64,000 nt of DNA, taken from the NCBI RefSeq assembly GCF_014196625.1, contig NZ_JACIDZ010000001.1, forward strand, positions 718,172-782,171. Reading direction: 5' to 3'. Origin of the DNA: Martelella radicis. Lineage in GTDB: Bacteria; Pseudomonadota; Alphaproteobacteria; Rhizobiales; Rhizobiaceae. The position numbers and the translations under genes were made by a program. Numbering within the stretch: position 1 is the stretch's first letter; the number at the start of each line of letters is the position of its first letter. The notes under the pieces are model-generated. The model was not told where the DNA came from. It did not search any database and worked only from the letters and a program-made list of their open reading frames with translations. Shown here piece after piece: positions 24,141-32,949 of this stretch.

Positions 24141-24767
24141 CTATTCGGCAGCCTTGCCCTCGGTGTCCGCGTCGGGCGCGTCTTCTGCCTCTTCGTCACG
24201 TTCAAGCTCGTAAGCATAGCCCTCGAGCATGGTATAGGCCTGCTCGATCGCCTCGATCTGGTCCTCGGCATTGCGGATCGCCTCGGTGATCGACTCGCTT
24301 CTGGAGCGCAGCATGGAGCCGAGCACGTCGGTTGTCGAACTGTCGCGCTTGCGACGGCCGAGCCGGTCCATGTGCTTGCGCACGCGGGCGCGATGGCGCT
24401 CAAGCTCGAGGATGTGGAAGCGGCTTTTCAGAATGTCGTCGGAAAGCTTGCGACGCATTGCCGCAACCGGATCGAAACTGCCGGGCTCGCGATCGTCGAG
24501 GATCATCTCGTTGACGAGCGGCTCCAGCAACATCAGCCCCTTCAGGTCCTTCGGGTCGGCAAGCTCGGGATCATAGCCGGTATCGTCAAAGACCTTGCGC
24601 CGGACGGGGTCCTTCAACAGGTCGTAGGACGCCTGAAGACGGGCGAAGCGTTCCTCGTCGCCGCCGCTGTCGGGATGGGCTTCCTTGGCCAGACGACGAT
24701 AGGCCGCCCGCACGGTCTTCTCGTCGCAATCATGGTCTACGCCAAGCACTTCATAGGGGTCGATCAA
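24141..24767 (-). CDS. J-domain (DnaJ-like) protein
   Basis: A 208-residue protein with an N-terminal J domain (residues 3-65: YEVLGV, AAYRRLAKEAHPDSGG with the HPD tripeptide, FARLQASYDLLKDPVRRKVFD). HPD is needed to stimulate DnaK. The remainder is helical and charged, including a long basic stretch (RHRARVRKHMDRLGRRKR) and an acidic tail, and it lacks the zinc-finger and C-terminal domains of DnaJ. It is thus a type III J protein with unknown clients. It lies 40 bp upstream of the dGTPase gene and is probably co-transcribed. Confidence 0.88.
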   Translation of the reverse strand: MIDPYEVLGVDHDCDEKTVRAAYRRLAKEAHPDSGGDEERFARLQASYDLLKDPVRRKVFDDTGYDPELADPKDLKGLMLLEPLVNEMILDDREPGSFDPVAAMRRKLSDDILKSRFHILELERHRARVRKHMDRLGRRKRDSSTTDVLGSMLRSRSESITEAIRNAEDQIEAIEQAYTMLEGYAYELERDEEAEDAPDADTEGKAAE

Positions 24768-25224
24768 GATGTTACCCGTCTCGCCGTGTCGATCAAAGTC
24801 CCTCTGAACTACTCTGCCATCGCCGCCGGTTCAAGCCGAAAGCCGGCCTGCCCGGCGCCCCTTCCCCTTGAATTGGCGAAAATCACCCTATTTCCATGGC
24901 ATGGTTGAATGCACGACACTTTGGCGCCGGAAATTTGACATTCCACCGCCATAATTCTACACAGCGGAGGCCGCTCGATCGTTGAATTGACAACAGACAA
25001 GGCGGCCTTGTCGGGCTCTCTTGAGCCCTGGGGTATCGCGGACATTCGCCGGGTCGGTTTGCCGATCCTGCGCTTTCGCTCGGATGCGAGAGACATGTCC
25101 GGATGGATGCGAACGTCGCTTCTGGAGCCCCTTTTGCGTGGCGCGCGCGGGCCGCGCGCAGGCACAACCGAAGATCGGACGCCTCAGGGACCCTCATTCC
25201 CCTGTTGCCGAGTAAGGAAGAGGT
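24768..25224. other. Intergenic region before the glycine betaine/proline transporter
   Basis: 457 bases with no supportable gene. It holds the promoters of the J-domain gene (leftward) and of the transporter operon (rightward). A TTGACA near 24935 is a possible -35, without a convincing -10. A GC-only hairpin (GCGCGC...GCGCGC, near 25141-25159) lies in the leader. No riboswitch was recognised. Confidence 0.4.
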
Positions 25225-26469
25225 ATGACTGTCAAACTGACCGCGAAAAACGTTTCCAAGCTTTTCAACGATGACAGCGGCGAAGGGGCACGTCGCCTCG
25301 CCGCCGGCGAGAGCAAGGAAGACATCTTCAAGGCCACGGGTGTCACCGTTGGCATCGACAATGTGAGCTTTGATGTCCAGGAAGGCGAGATCTTCGTCAT
25401 CATGGGCCTTTCGGGCTCCGGTAAATCCACCATCGTGCGCACGCTGAACGGCCTGATCCCGCCGACATCCGGTTCGATCATGATCGACGATGTCGACGTC
25501 GCCAATTGCAGCAAGGAAGCGCTGAGGGAAGTCCGCAGGCAGAAAATCACCATGGTTTTCCAGCACTTCGCGCTGTTTCCTCACAAAACGATTATAGACA
25601 ACGTCGCCTTCGGGCTGAAGCTCAAGGGCGTCGACAAGGAAGAGCGTCACAAGCAGGCGCTGGCCTCGCTCGCCAAGGTCGGGCTCGACGCCTATGCCAA
25701 CAGCTATCCGAGCCAGCTTTCCGGCGGCATGCAGCAGCGCGTGGGCCTTGCCCGCGGCCTGGCCAACGACCCGGAAATCCTGCTGATGGACGAGCCCTTC
25801 GGCGCGCTTGACCCGCTGATCCGCCGCGAGATGCAGGACGAACTGATCGTTCTTCAAAAGGAATTAAAGAAGACCATCGTCTTCATCACCCACGACCTCA
25901 ACGAAGCCATGATCCTCGGCGACCGCATCGCCATCATGAAGGACGGCGCATTCGTGCAGGTGGGCACGGCCCAGGAGATCGTCTCCGAACCGGCCGACGA
26001 TTATGTCCGCGCCTTCGTGTCCGATATCGACCGCAGCCGCGTCTTCAAAGTGTCCGACATCTCCAGCGATGCGGCCTGGGTAAAGGTTGACGCCACGGCC
26101 CGCGACGCACTCGGCGTCATGGACAAGGCCAAGTCCGACCTCGCCTATGTGGTCGAGCGCGGCGTGCCCGTGGGCCTGCTGATGCGTTCGGATGCGCTTG
26201 AGTGTCCGCGCGACACGCCGGTGCGTGACGTCATGTTTGCCGAGCCGCCGACCGTGCCGGAAGAGGCCTACCTCAATGAAGTCTACGGCGCCGCACAGGC
26301 GGGCGTGCCGATGGCCGTGACCGATGACGACGGCAAGCTCGTCGGCGTGGTCTCGCAGGATCAGATCTTCGAACAGCTTGCCGCTGATCCGGAAGAGCCT
26401 GAAACGGAGACCGAAGAGACCGACGCTGAGAAAAACAAACCGGCTGCAAGCCAGCCGGCTTCGGAATAA
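25225..26469 (+). CDS. proV: Glycine betaine/proline ABC transporter, ATP-binding subunit
   Basis: A 414-residue ATPase of the ProV/OpuA type. The N-terminal lead ([10 protein letters not shown]) is followed by Walker [10 protein letters not shown], the Q loop VFQHFALFP, the signature [15 protein letters not shown], Walker [15 protein letters not shown] and the switch His in [10 protein letters not shown]. After residue 280, two CBS domains (ARDALGVMD and [13 protein letters not shown] regions) probably sense ionic strength. With ProW it powers uptake of compatible solutes such as glycine betaine, choline or proline. GGAAGAGG precedes the ATG; an Ala/Glu-rich tail ends the protein. Confidence 0.92.
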   Translation: MTVKLTAKNVSKLFNDDSGEGARRLAAGESKEDIFKATGVTVGIDNVSFDVQEGEIFVIMGLSGSGKSTIVRTLNGLIPPTSGSIMIDDVDVANCSKEALREVRRQKITMVFQHFALFPHKTIIDNVAFGLKLKGVDKEERHKQALASLAKVGLDAYANSYPSQLSGGMQQRVGLARGLANDPEILLMDEPFGALDPLIRREMQDELIVLQKELKKTIVFITHDLNEAMILGDRIAIMKDGAFVQVGTAQEIVSEPADDYVRAFVSDIDRSRVFKVSDISSDAAWVKVDATARDALGVMDKAKSDLAYVVERGVPVGLLMRSDALECPRDTPVRDVMFAEPPTVPEEAYLNEVYGAAQAGVPMAVTDDDGKLVGVVSQDQIFEQLAADPEEPETETEETDAEKNKPAASQPASE

Positions 26470-26489
26470 GCCGACAGGAGACCAGAGAT

Positions 26490-27401
26490 TTGCTAGATCC
26501 ATCGCAGTATTTCACGATCCCGTTCGACACGTGGGTCAATGACTTCGTCCGCGGCTTCCTCGTCCCGAATTTCCGGCCGTTCTTCCGCGCGCTCCAGGTG
26601 CCGGTCAACCAGGTTCTGATGGCGCTCGACACCTTCCTCGCATGGGTGCCGATGCTGGCCATGACCGCCATCTTCGCGCTTCTTGCCTGGCGCATCGTCG
26701 GCCGGACCATGGCGCTGGTGACGATCTTCGGGTTCCTGTTCGTCGACCTGATCGGCCTGTGGCCGGAGACGATGACCACGCTCGCCATGATCCTGACATC
26801 GGTGTTCTTCTGTACCATCATCGGCGTGCCGGTCGGCATTCTCGTTGCCCGCAGCGACATGCTGTGGCGTATCGTCCGGCCGATCCTCGACGTGATGCAG
26901 ACCGTGCCGAGCTTCGTCTATCTGGTGCCGATCGTGATGCTCTTCGGCGTCGGCATGGCGCCGGGCATCATCGCGACCATCATCTTTGCCCTGCCGCCGA
27001 TCATCCGCATGACCAATCTCGGTATCCGCAATGTGCGCACGGACCTGATCGAGGCATCGGAGGCTTTCGGCGCGAATTACACGCAGACGCTGATCGAGGT
27101 TCAGCTGCCGCTTGCCATGCGCACCATCATGGCGGGGTTGAATCAGACCCTAATGCTCGCCATGTCGATGGTTGTCATCGCAGCGCTCATTGGCGCAGGC
27201 GGCCTCGGACAGGTCGTCAACACCGGTCTCGGCCGACTTGATGTCGGCGGCGCGACCGCCGGCGGCGTCGGCATTGTGGTCCTGGCCATCGTGCTCGACC
27301 GCATCACCCAGGGCCTCGTCGAGCCTTCCGATCCCAACCGGATGACCTTCCGTCAGGCGTTGGGAACACTCTTCAGCGGCCAGAAAAAGGCCGCCGAATA
27401 A
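26490..27401 (+). CDS. proW: Glycine betaine/proline ABC transporter, permease subunit
   Basis: A 303-residue membrane protein with about six or seven hydrophobic segments and the EAA loop (DLIEASEAFGANYTQTLIEV) that contacts the ATPase. The start is TTG at 26490, with ACAGGAGA upstream; no ATG fits better. It lies 20 bp after the ATP-binding gene and is certainly in the same operon. It forms the channel for the solute delivered by the periplasmic binding proteins. Confidence 0.9.
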   Translation: MLDPSQYFTIPFDTWVNDFVRGFLVPNFRPFFRALQVPVNQVLMALDTFLAWVPMLAMTAIFALLAWRIVGRTMALVTIFGFLFVDLIGLWPETMTTLAMILTSVFFCTIIGVPVGILVARSDMLWRIVRPILDVMQTVPSFVYLVPIVMLFGVGMAPGIIATIIFALPPIIRMTNLGIRNVRTDLIEASEAFGANYTQTLIEVQLPLAMRTIMAGLNQTLMLAMSMVVIAALIGAGGLGQVVNTGLGRLDVGGATAGGVGIVVLAIVLDRITQGLVEPSDPNRMTFRQALGTLFSGQKKAAE

Positions 27402-27515
27402 GCACGAGGGCGGCCCGAGGGCCGCTTTCAAGGGATCTCCGATCCCGTAGCCAAGGCGACGCGCCTGCCTCCCCGTAGGCGAGACGCCGCAACACGTAGA
27501 AACGGAGAAACACTC

Positions 27516-28523
27516 ATGAACAAGAACCTCAACAAGCTCACCGCTGCCCTGATGATCGGCGCGGCCAGCCTTGTGCCGGCCACTGCCGCATTCGCGCAGG
27601 AGCCCGGCGACGGCAAGACCATCCGTATGGCCCAGGCCGACTGGGATACCGGCTGGTTCCAGGCCGAAATCTACAAGCAGATGTTTGAAGATCTCGGCTA
27701 CACCGTGACCGGCCCGATGACGCTTGGCGCCTCGGCCTTCTATCAGGCCGTGTCGCAGGGCGACGTCGACCTCTGGGTCAACGGCTGGTTCCCGCTGCAC
27801 CGCACCTATGAGTCGACCTTCGAGGGCAAGGCCAAGGTTGACGGCGCGGTTGCCAAGGGCGGCGCGCTTCAGGGCTACCTCGTCGACAAGGCGGCCATCG
27901 AAGAGTTCGACATCAAGACGCTTGACGATTTCAAGCGCGACGAAGTCAAGGAAGCCTTCGACCGCAATGGCGACGGCAAGGCCGATCTGGTCGCCTGCCC
28001 TCCGGGCTGGGGCTGCGAGCTGACGATTTCGCAGCACATGGAAGACTTTGATCTCGGCGACTCGATCAACCCGATCAAGGCCGGCTACTCCGCCTCCATG
28101 GCTGACGCGATCGCCGCCTACCAGAACGGCGAGCACATCCTGTTCTACACCTGGACGCCGAACTGGACCGTTGACCAGCTCGCGCCCGGCAAGGACGTGA
28201 TGTGGATTGAAGTGCCGCAGAAGGAAGGCGTCGACCTGCCGGAACCGGCCAAGGGTCTCGACACCTGCGTTGCCGATCCGTGCTACATGGGCTTTGTCGC
28301 CAACGACATCGTCCCGGTCGTCAATGACGAGTTCCTCGCCGACAACCCGGCCGTCGATGCGCTCCTCAAGGAAGTATCGATCCCGCTGCCGGATATCTTC
28401 GCGCAGAACTCGGCCATGAACAACGGCGACGACGATGTTCAGGCCCAGGCCACCAAGTGGATCGAGGACAATCAGGACCAGGTCAACACCTGGCTTGAAG
28501 CTGCCCGTTCTGCCGCCAACTGA
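27516..28523 (+). CDS. proX: Glycine betaine/proline-type periplasmic binding protein 1
   Basis: A 335-residue binding protein with a signal peptide cleaved near AFA-QEPGD. The mature part has the family pattern (DWDTGWFQAEIYKQMFEDLG; GDVDLWVNGWFP) in which Trp/Tyr residues build an aromatic cage for quaternary ammonium ligands. Two cysteine pairs (CPPGWGC and CVADPC) may form disulfides. A segment with EF-hand spacing, DRNGDGKADL, starts at residue 149. It is followed by its own terminator and then by a second paralogous binding protein. Confidence 0.9.
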   Translation: MNKNLNKLTAALMIGAASLVPATAAFAQEPGDGKTIRMAQADWDTGWFQAEIYKQMFEDLGYTVTGPMTLGASAFYQAVSQGDVDLWVNGWFPLHRTYESTFEGKAKVDGAVAKGGALQGYLVDKAAIEEFDIKTLDDFKRDEVKEAFDRNGDGKADLVACPPGWGCELTISQHMEDFDLGDSINPIKAGYSASMADAIAAYQNGEHILFYTWTPNWTVDQLAPGKDVMWIEVPQKEGVDLPEPAKGLDTCVADPCYMGFVANDIVPVVNDEFLADNPAVDALLKEVSIPLPDIFAQNSAMNNGDDDVQAQATKWIEDNQDQVNTWLEAARSAAN

Positions 28524-28538
28524 TAGCGGCTGATCTTG

Positions 28539-28577
28539 AGGCCGGAAGGACGGTTTGGCCGCCTTCCGGCCTTTTTT
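28539..28577 (+). terminator. Rho-independent terminator after the first binding-protein gene
   Basis: An 11-bp stem AGGCCGGAAGG/CCTTCCGGCCT (28539-28549 with 28562-28572) followed by TTTTT at 28573-28577. It separates the two binding-protein genes, which may allow separate expression levels. Confidence 0.85.
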
Positions 28578-28654
28578 GTTGTCCGGCGACGGCAGCGACC
28601 GCTCAACAGGCGCGCGCCCGAGCCGATCAGGACAGTTCCAGACAAGAGATTTTC

Positions 28655-29653
28655 ATGAAGAAGCTGATTCACACGCTCGCCGTGACCGCCCTGGTCGGCA
28701 CGGCCGGCCTTGCACCCGCCCTTGCTCAGGAGCCGGGCGACGGCGTCACCATCGAGATGGCCCGCGCCAGCTGGGACAGCGGCTGGTTCCAGGCCGCAAT
28801 CTACACCAAGCTTTTTGAGGAACTCGGCTATGAAGTCGAGGGCCCGACAACGCTCGACGTGCCGCCCTTCTACCAGGCGGTGATGCAGGGCGACGTCGAC
28901 CTCTGGGTCAATGGCTGGTTTCCCGCCCAGGACACCTACAAGCCGATCTTCGAGGATCAGGCCGAGGTGATCGGCATGGTCGCCGATGCCGGCGCGCTGC
29001 AGGGCTACATGGTCGACAAGGCGGCGATCGAGGAATTCGGCATCGAATCGCTCGCCGATTTCTCGCGGCCGGAAGTGCGCGAAGCCTTCGACCGCAATGG
29101 CGACGGCAAGGCTGACCTCGTCTCCTGCCCGCCGGGCTGGCTGTGCGAGCGCGTCATCGTGGAGCAGCTCGAGGACTTCGGGCTGGATGACGACATCGCG
29201 ACGACCACGGCCGGCTACAACGCCGCCATGGCCGACACGATTGCTGCCTACAATGCCGGCGAGCATGTGCTCTACTATGCCTGGACGCCGAACTGGACCG
29301 GCTACGAACTGAAGGCGGGCGAGGATGTGATGTGGATCCCGGTTCCCCAGGTCGAGGGCGTCGAGACCGTGCCGCCGGCCGAAGGGCTCGAGACCTGCGT
29401 CGCCGACCCCTGCCACATGGGCTTCCCACCGAACGACATCCAGCCGGTGGCGCGCAAGGACCTGCTTGAGGCCAATCCGGCGATCGGCTCGATCCTGACC
29501 GAGGTCTCGATCCCGCTCGAAGACATTTTCGAGCAGAACGCGGCGATGATCGAGGGCGACGACGATATCGAGGCGCAGGCCGACGCCTGGATTGCGGATA
29601 ACCGCGATGCGGTCGACGGTTGGCTGGAGACGGCCCGCGCAGCGGCCAACTGA
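28655..29653 (+). CDS. Glycine betaine/proline-type periplasmic binding protein 2
   Basis: A 332-residue paralogue of the preceding protein, similar along its whole length (EPGDG after the signal peptide, GDVDLWVNGWFP, CPPGW.CE, CVADPC). It lacks its own membrane subunits, so it probably feeds the same permease. Differences cluster in the ligand region (ARASWDSGWFQAAIYTKLFEEL), which suggests a changed ligand. It also has the DRNGDGKADL loop, from residue 146. The ATG at 28655 is preceded by a promoter-length spacer and terminator, so it may be a separate transcription unit. Confidence 0.9.
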   Translation: MKKLIHTLAVTALVGTAGLAPALAQEPGDGVTIEMARASWDSGWFQAAIYTKLFEELGYEVEGPTTLDVPPFYQAVMQGDVDLWVNGWFPAQDTYKPIFEDQAEVIGMVADAGALQGYMVDKAAIEEFGIESLADFSRPEVREAFDRNGDGKADLVSCPPGWLCERVIVEQLEDFGLDDDIATTTAGYNAAMADTIAAYNAGEHVLYYAWTPNWTGYELKAGEDVMWIPVPQVEGVETVPPAEGLETCVADPCHMGFPPNDIQPVARKDLLEANPAIGSILTEVSIPLEDIFEQNAAMIEGDDDIEAQADAWIADNRDAVDGWLETARAAAN

Positions 29654-29680
29654 GCCTGAGACAGAGATCCGAAAAGAACA

Positions 29681-29710
29681 AACCCGGCCCTGGTGACAGG
29701 GCCGGGTTTT
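29681..29710. terminator. Terminator between binding protein 2 and the MFS gene
   Basis: An 11-bp stem AACCCGGCCCT/AGGGCCGGGTT (29681-29691 with 29698-29708) continuing into a T-run. Symmetric enough to work in both directions; it lies between two convergent genes. Confidence 0.85.
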
Positions 29711-29719
29711 TCTGTCACG

Positions 29720-31189
29720 TCAGCGGCCGTCGAGGCTGATGCCGCGCGTTTCGATGCGGAAGAAGAAGGTCACCACCGCGCCGATCAGCGAGGTCACGAC
29801 CAGACCGTAGAGCAGCGCCGTGGTGCCGATATCGGCAAGCAGAACCGGAAACAGGAAGGCCGTCATGCAGGCGCCGATCTTGGCGAAGGAAGCGGCAAAG
29901 CCCGCGCCCGTGCCGCGGATATGGGTCGGAAACACCTCGCCCGCGATCAGATAGGTCTGGGCGTTCGGCCCGAGATTGGTCATGAAGTTGAACAGCATGA
30001 AGCCGGTGAAGATCAGAGCTGTCTGCGTCGCGCCCGAATAGCTGCCTGCCTGCGCGGCGATGAACAGGCCGACGGCGCAGCCGATGAAGCCGAAGACCTG
30101 CAGGCGGATACGGCCGATGCGGTCGGCGAGCAGCACGGCGCCGATAATGCCGACCAGAAGCAGAAGATCGAGCAGCGCCGTCCCCTTGGCGGCGATCAGG
30201 TCGTTGTGAACCAGGTCCGCGACATTGCGGGCATGTTCGGTCTTGTGGCCGACGGTCGCGGCCAGGATGGTGGGCGTGAAGATGCCAATGCCATAGGTGC
30301 CGAGATCCTGCAGGAACCACGGCACGGACGACAGGATCAGCGGACGCATGTTGTGCTTCTGGAACAGCGCGCGATAACCGGTCAACTTCTTGCGCGCGAG
30401 TTCCGGAGGCTCCGAGACACTGACCTTGGTCGGATAGGCCGGCACGCGTTTCAGAAGCTTCTGTAGTTCCGATTCGGCCTCCTTGCCCCGGCCGTGCACG
30501 GCGAGCCAGTGCGGGCTTTCGGGAATGAAGAACCGGCCGATGAACACGGCGAGCGCCGGAATGATCGCCACGCCATACATCCACCGCCATGCGCCGATCG
30601 AGGGGTCAAGGGTCAGGATGATATAGCCGAGAAGCGTGCCGAAGATGGCCCCGACCGCCTGGAAGCCGAATGCCGAGAGCACTAGCCCGCCGCGCGTCTT
30701 CGACGGCGTGCTTTCCGAAATCACCAGATGCGCCGTCGGATAGTCACAGCCGAGTGCCAGCCCCATGCCGAACAGACAAACGATCAGCCAGGCGAAACTC
30801 TGGGTAAAGATGATGGCCGTGAGAAAGGCGATGAAAAGCCCGAGCTCCATGATGAAAACGCGCTTGCGGCCGAACCGGTCGGCAAGCCCGCCGAGCGCGC
30901 TCGCGCCGATGAGTATGCCGAACAATGACGCCGAGCCGACCATGCCATGCTGCGTGGCATTGAGACCGAATTCCGCGGCAATCAGCGGCATGGCAACACC
31001 GGTCATGAAAACGACCAGGCCCTCGAAGAACTTGCCCGCCACCGAAAGCCACCAGATCAGCCACTGCGTTCCTGTCATCTTCGGCGGGGGCGCTTCCGTC
31101 CCGTCGATCCAGTACGGACGTTCGTCGATGTAGAACTGAACGCTCCGTGCTCGGTCGAGCCGGCGCTGGTCGGTCGGCATCTCATTCAT
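29720..31189 (-). CDS. MFS transporter (sugar porter/phosphate symporter-like)
   Basis: A 489-residue inner-membrane protein with about twelve membrane segments and the MFS signature loop G..ADRxGR(K/R): GGLADRFGRKR between segments 2 and 3, and LLADRIGRIRL in the second half. The DYPTAHLVISE and PESPHWL segments resemble the sugar porter and phosphate:H+ symporter groups. The substrate is unknown. It is a single gene, converging on the binding-protein gene. Confidence 0.85.
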   Translation of the reverse strand: MNEMPTDQRRLDRARSVQFYIDERPYWIDGTEAPPPKMTGTQWLIWWLSVAGKFFEGLVVFMTGVAMPLIAAEFGLNATQHGMVGSASLFGILIGASALGGLADRFGRKRVFIMELGLFIAFLTAIIFTQSFAWLIVCLFGMGLALGCDYPTAHLVISESTPSKTRGGLVLSAFGFQAVGAIFGTLLGYIILTLDPSIGAWRWMYGVAIIPALAVFIGRFFIPESPHWLAVHGRGKEAESELQKLLKRVPAYPTKVSVSEPPELARKKLTGYRALFQKHNMRPLILSSVPWFLQDLGTYGIGIFTPTILAATVGHKTEHARNVADLVHNDLIAAKGTALLDLLLLVGIIGAVLLADRIGRIRLQVFGFIGCAVGLFIAAQAGSYSGATQTALIFTGFMLFNFMTNLGPNAQTYLIAGEVFPTHIRGTGAGFAASFAKIGACMTAFLFPVLLADIGTTALLYGLVVTSLIGAVVTFFFRIETRGISLDGR

Positions 31190-31331
31190 GAAGTTTTCCT
31201 CTCGGCTTGCTCATATACCTTATACGGGAATGATTTAGCCCCTGCACTCGTGAGTTTCGTGACATTTTCCCAACTTCACGCCGCCAACTTCGAGGCCGGG
31301 CGACGATACGGCAGACCGATGAGGGCCATTC

Positions 31332-31345
31332 TTGACCTAAGTCAA
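31332..31345. promoter_or_regulatory. FNR/FixK-type box upstream of the hemerythrin-like gene
   Basis: TTGAC-CTAA-GTCAA, a perfect inverted repeat close to the FNR consensus. Its centre lies about 70 bases before the ATG at 31409. If it acts at -41.5, transcription would start near 31380, leaving a 29-base leader with GGGAGGAA just before the ATG. Regulation by FnrN (39044) is inferred. Confidence 0.75.
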
Positions 31346-31408
31346 TGAAAGCGGGGGCCGTTTGTCTGCAAATGGCTCACGAACGGTCGATTCAGCAGGG
31401 AGGAACGC

Positions 31409-31894
31409 ATGACGGCCGAAACCCTCGCGACTGATTGCTTGGACACTCAATTGACCCAGCCGATACCGAAAACAAACGGCCCAGCAAGTGCGGCGCTGCG
31501 CTCCGCTCATGCCACGATAGGGCGTCTTTGCGACGCACTGGAGGCCGTTGCCGATTCGCTCCCCGCGAATGTCAATCGCGGCGAGTGTCGGACCTTGTCC
31601 GAAGAACTGGTGCCTGCGCTCAAGAAGGCACAGGAACTGGAAGAAATGCAGGTCTTTCCTGCAATCCGCCGGGCAACTGGAGGCCGGGCTGCGGCCGAGG
31701 CCCTTGACCGCCTGAGCTACGAGCATTTCGAGGATCTCTGCTTTGCGGAGGAGGTCACAGACGTCCTGCGTCGGCTTTCAAGCGGCGACGTGGTCAATAC
31801 CGAAGCCGTTGGCTACATGCTGCGCGGCCTGTTCGGCGCGCTCAGGCGCCATTTGTCATTCGAACAGGAACTCGTCGCAAGCCGCCTGCGATAG
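31409..31894 (+). CDS. Hemerythrin-like HHE-domain protein
   Basis: A 161-residue soluble protein whose four-helix pattern keeps metal-ligand-like His and Glu residues: His in RSAHATIGR, Glu in ELEEMQVFPAI, His in SYEHFEDLCF and His/Glu in RRHLSFEQELV. Hemerythrin-like proteins bind a diiron centre and handle oxygen, nitric oxide or iron. The upstream FNR box suggests expression at low oxygen. The ribosome site is AGGGAGGAA. Ligand identity and function are not proven. Confidence 0.75.
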   Translation: MTAETLATDCLDTQLTQPIPKTNGPASAALRSAHATIGRLCDALEAVADSLPANVNRGECRTLSEELVPALKKAQELEEMQVFPAIRRATGGRAAAEALDRLSYEHFEDLCFAEEVTDVLRRLSSGDVVNTEAVGYMLRGLFGALRRHLSFEQELVASRLR

Positions 31895-31912
31895 CCGGGC
31901 GGCCTCGGCCGC

Positions 31913-32839
31913 TCACCGCTTCCGGCGGCTCCACCGATCATGATACCAGAGCCATTGCTCGGGATATTCGCGCACCCAGGTCTCCACCTTGTCGTTCAGC
32001 GCCTGGGCCGTCGCGGCCACGTCCACCGCGCCCTTTTCCGTCCGGGGAAGCGGCATTTCCTCTTCCAGTTCGAGACGGAAGCGATTGTCCGGCAGCCGTA
32101 CGCAGCGGGCGGGAAAGATCTTGCAGTCGAATTGGCGCGCAAGCTTGGCCAGTAGCGGGTTGGTCCGCACCTCCTGGCCGAAATAGGTCGACGGCGATCC
32201 GCGCTTGAACTTCTGGTCGACAAGGACGCCTACTCCCCTTCCCGCATCGAGCGCGCTGGCGAGCGCGAAGGCGGAGCCAGCATGGGAGGGAACCAGCTCG
32301 CCCATGCGCTTGCGTCGGAAACGGAACACTTTTTCGGCAATATAGGGGTTGTTCGGCGGGCGGAAGAGAACCGAGACGTTGAGGCCAAAGGATGCGGCGG
32401 CCACCGGAAGCAGTTCGAAATTCGCCGTATGGGCCGTGAACACGATGAACGGCTTATCGAGCGCCAGCAGATCCATGAAACGTTCCACGCCCGCCACCTC
32501 GATGCGGCCCACGTCCGGCCTTTCCGGATCGAAATCGAAAAGCTCGTCGAGAAACACATATTCCGCCGCGAGCCGGCCGATATGGCCCCAGCTGGCAAGC
32601 GCGATCCGCTCGACTTCCGCCTCCTCCATGTCTGGAAAGGCGCAGCGCAGGTTTTCAAGCACCAGCTTGTGCCGGCCGGTATGGGGCCCGATCTTGCGCA
32701 TCGCCCAGTCGGCAAACCGGATCGAACCGTCCGCCGGAAAAAGCTTCATCACGGAAAGCAGGCCGAACACCAGATAGGCAATCAGCCACTGCTGGAACTG
32801 CCGGGCTTTGAGAACGATGCGGGTGATGAAGGATTTCAC
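31913..32839 (-). CDS. lpxXL: Lipid A very-long-chain (C28) acyltransferase
   Basis: A 308-residue enzyme of the LpxL/HtrB acyltransferase family. The HxxxxE motif is HTANFE, about residue 145, and a hydrophobic N-terminal anchor (WLIAYLVFGLLSVMKLF) attaches it to the inner membrane. It transfers the 27-hydroxyoctacosanoate chain from AcpXL to lipid A. It is the last gene of the cluster with adh, fabF1, fabF2, fabZ and acpXL, a gene order known from Rhizobium. A hairpin lies in the 110-bp gap after adh. Confidence 0.9.
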   Translation of the reverse strand: MKSFITRIVLKARQFQQWLIAYLVFGLLSVMKLFPADGSIRFADWAMRKIGPHTGRHKLVLENLRCAFPDMEEAEVERIALASWGHIGRLAAEYVFLDELFDFDPERPDVGRIEVAGVERFMDLLALDKPFIVFTAHTANFELLPVAAASFGLNVSVLFRPPNNPYIAEKVFRFRRKRMGELVPSHAGSAFALASALDAGRGVGVLVDQKFKRGSPSTYFGQEVRTNPLLAKLARQFDCKIFPARCVRLPDNRFRLELEEEMPLPRTEKGAVDVAATAQALNDKVETWVREYPEQWLWYHDRWSRRKR

Positions 32840-32862
32840 GGGAACCAGATCCAGAATTGAGT

Positions 32863-32893
32863 GCGGGCAGCGCGAGTGATCCGCGCTGCCCGC
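32863..32893. other. Intercistronic hairpin between adh and lpxXL
   Basis: A perfect 12-bp stem, GCGGGCAGCGCG (32863-32874) with its complement (32882-32893), and a seven-base loop, in the 110-bp gap between two genes of one cluster. There is no T-run, so it may tune mRNA stability or cause partial termination rather than full termination. Confidence 0.5.
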
Positions 32894-32949
32894 CTTGTAA
32901 CGAGGATTTTCTTTCAGGCCAAGCTTAACAACGCAGGACGCTTGGTGCG

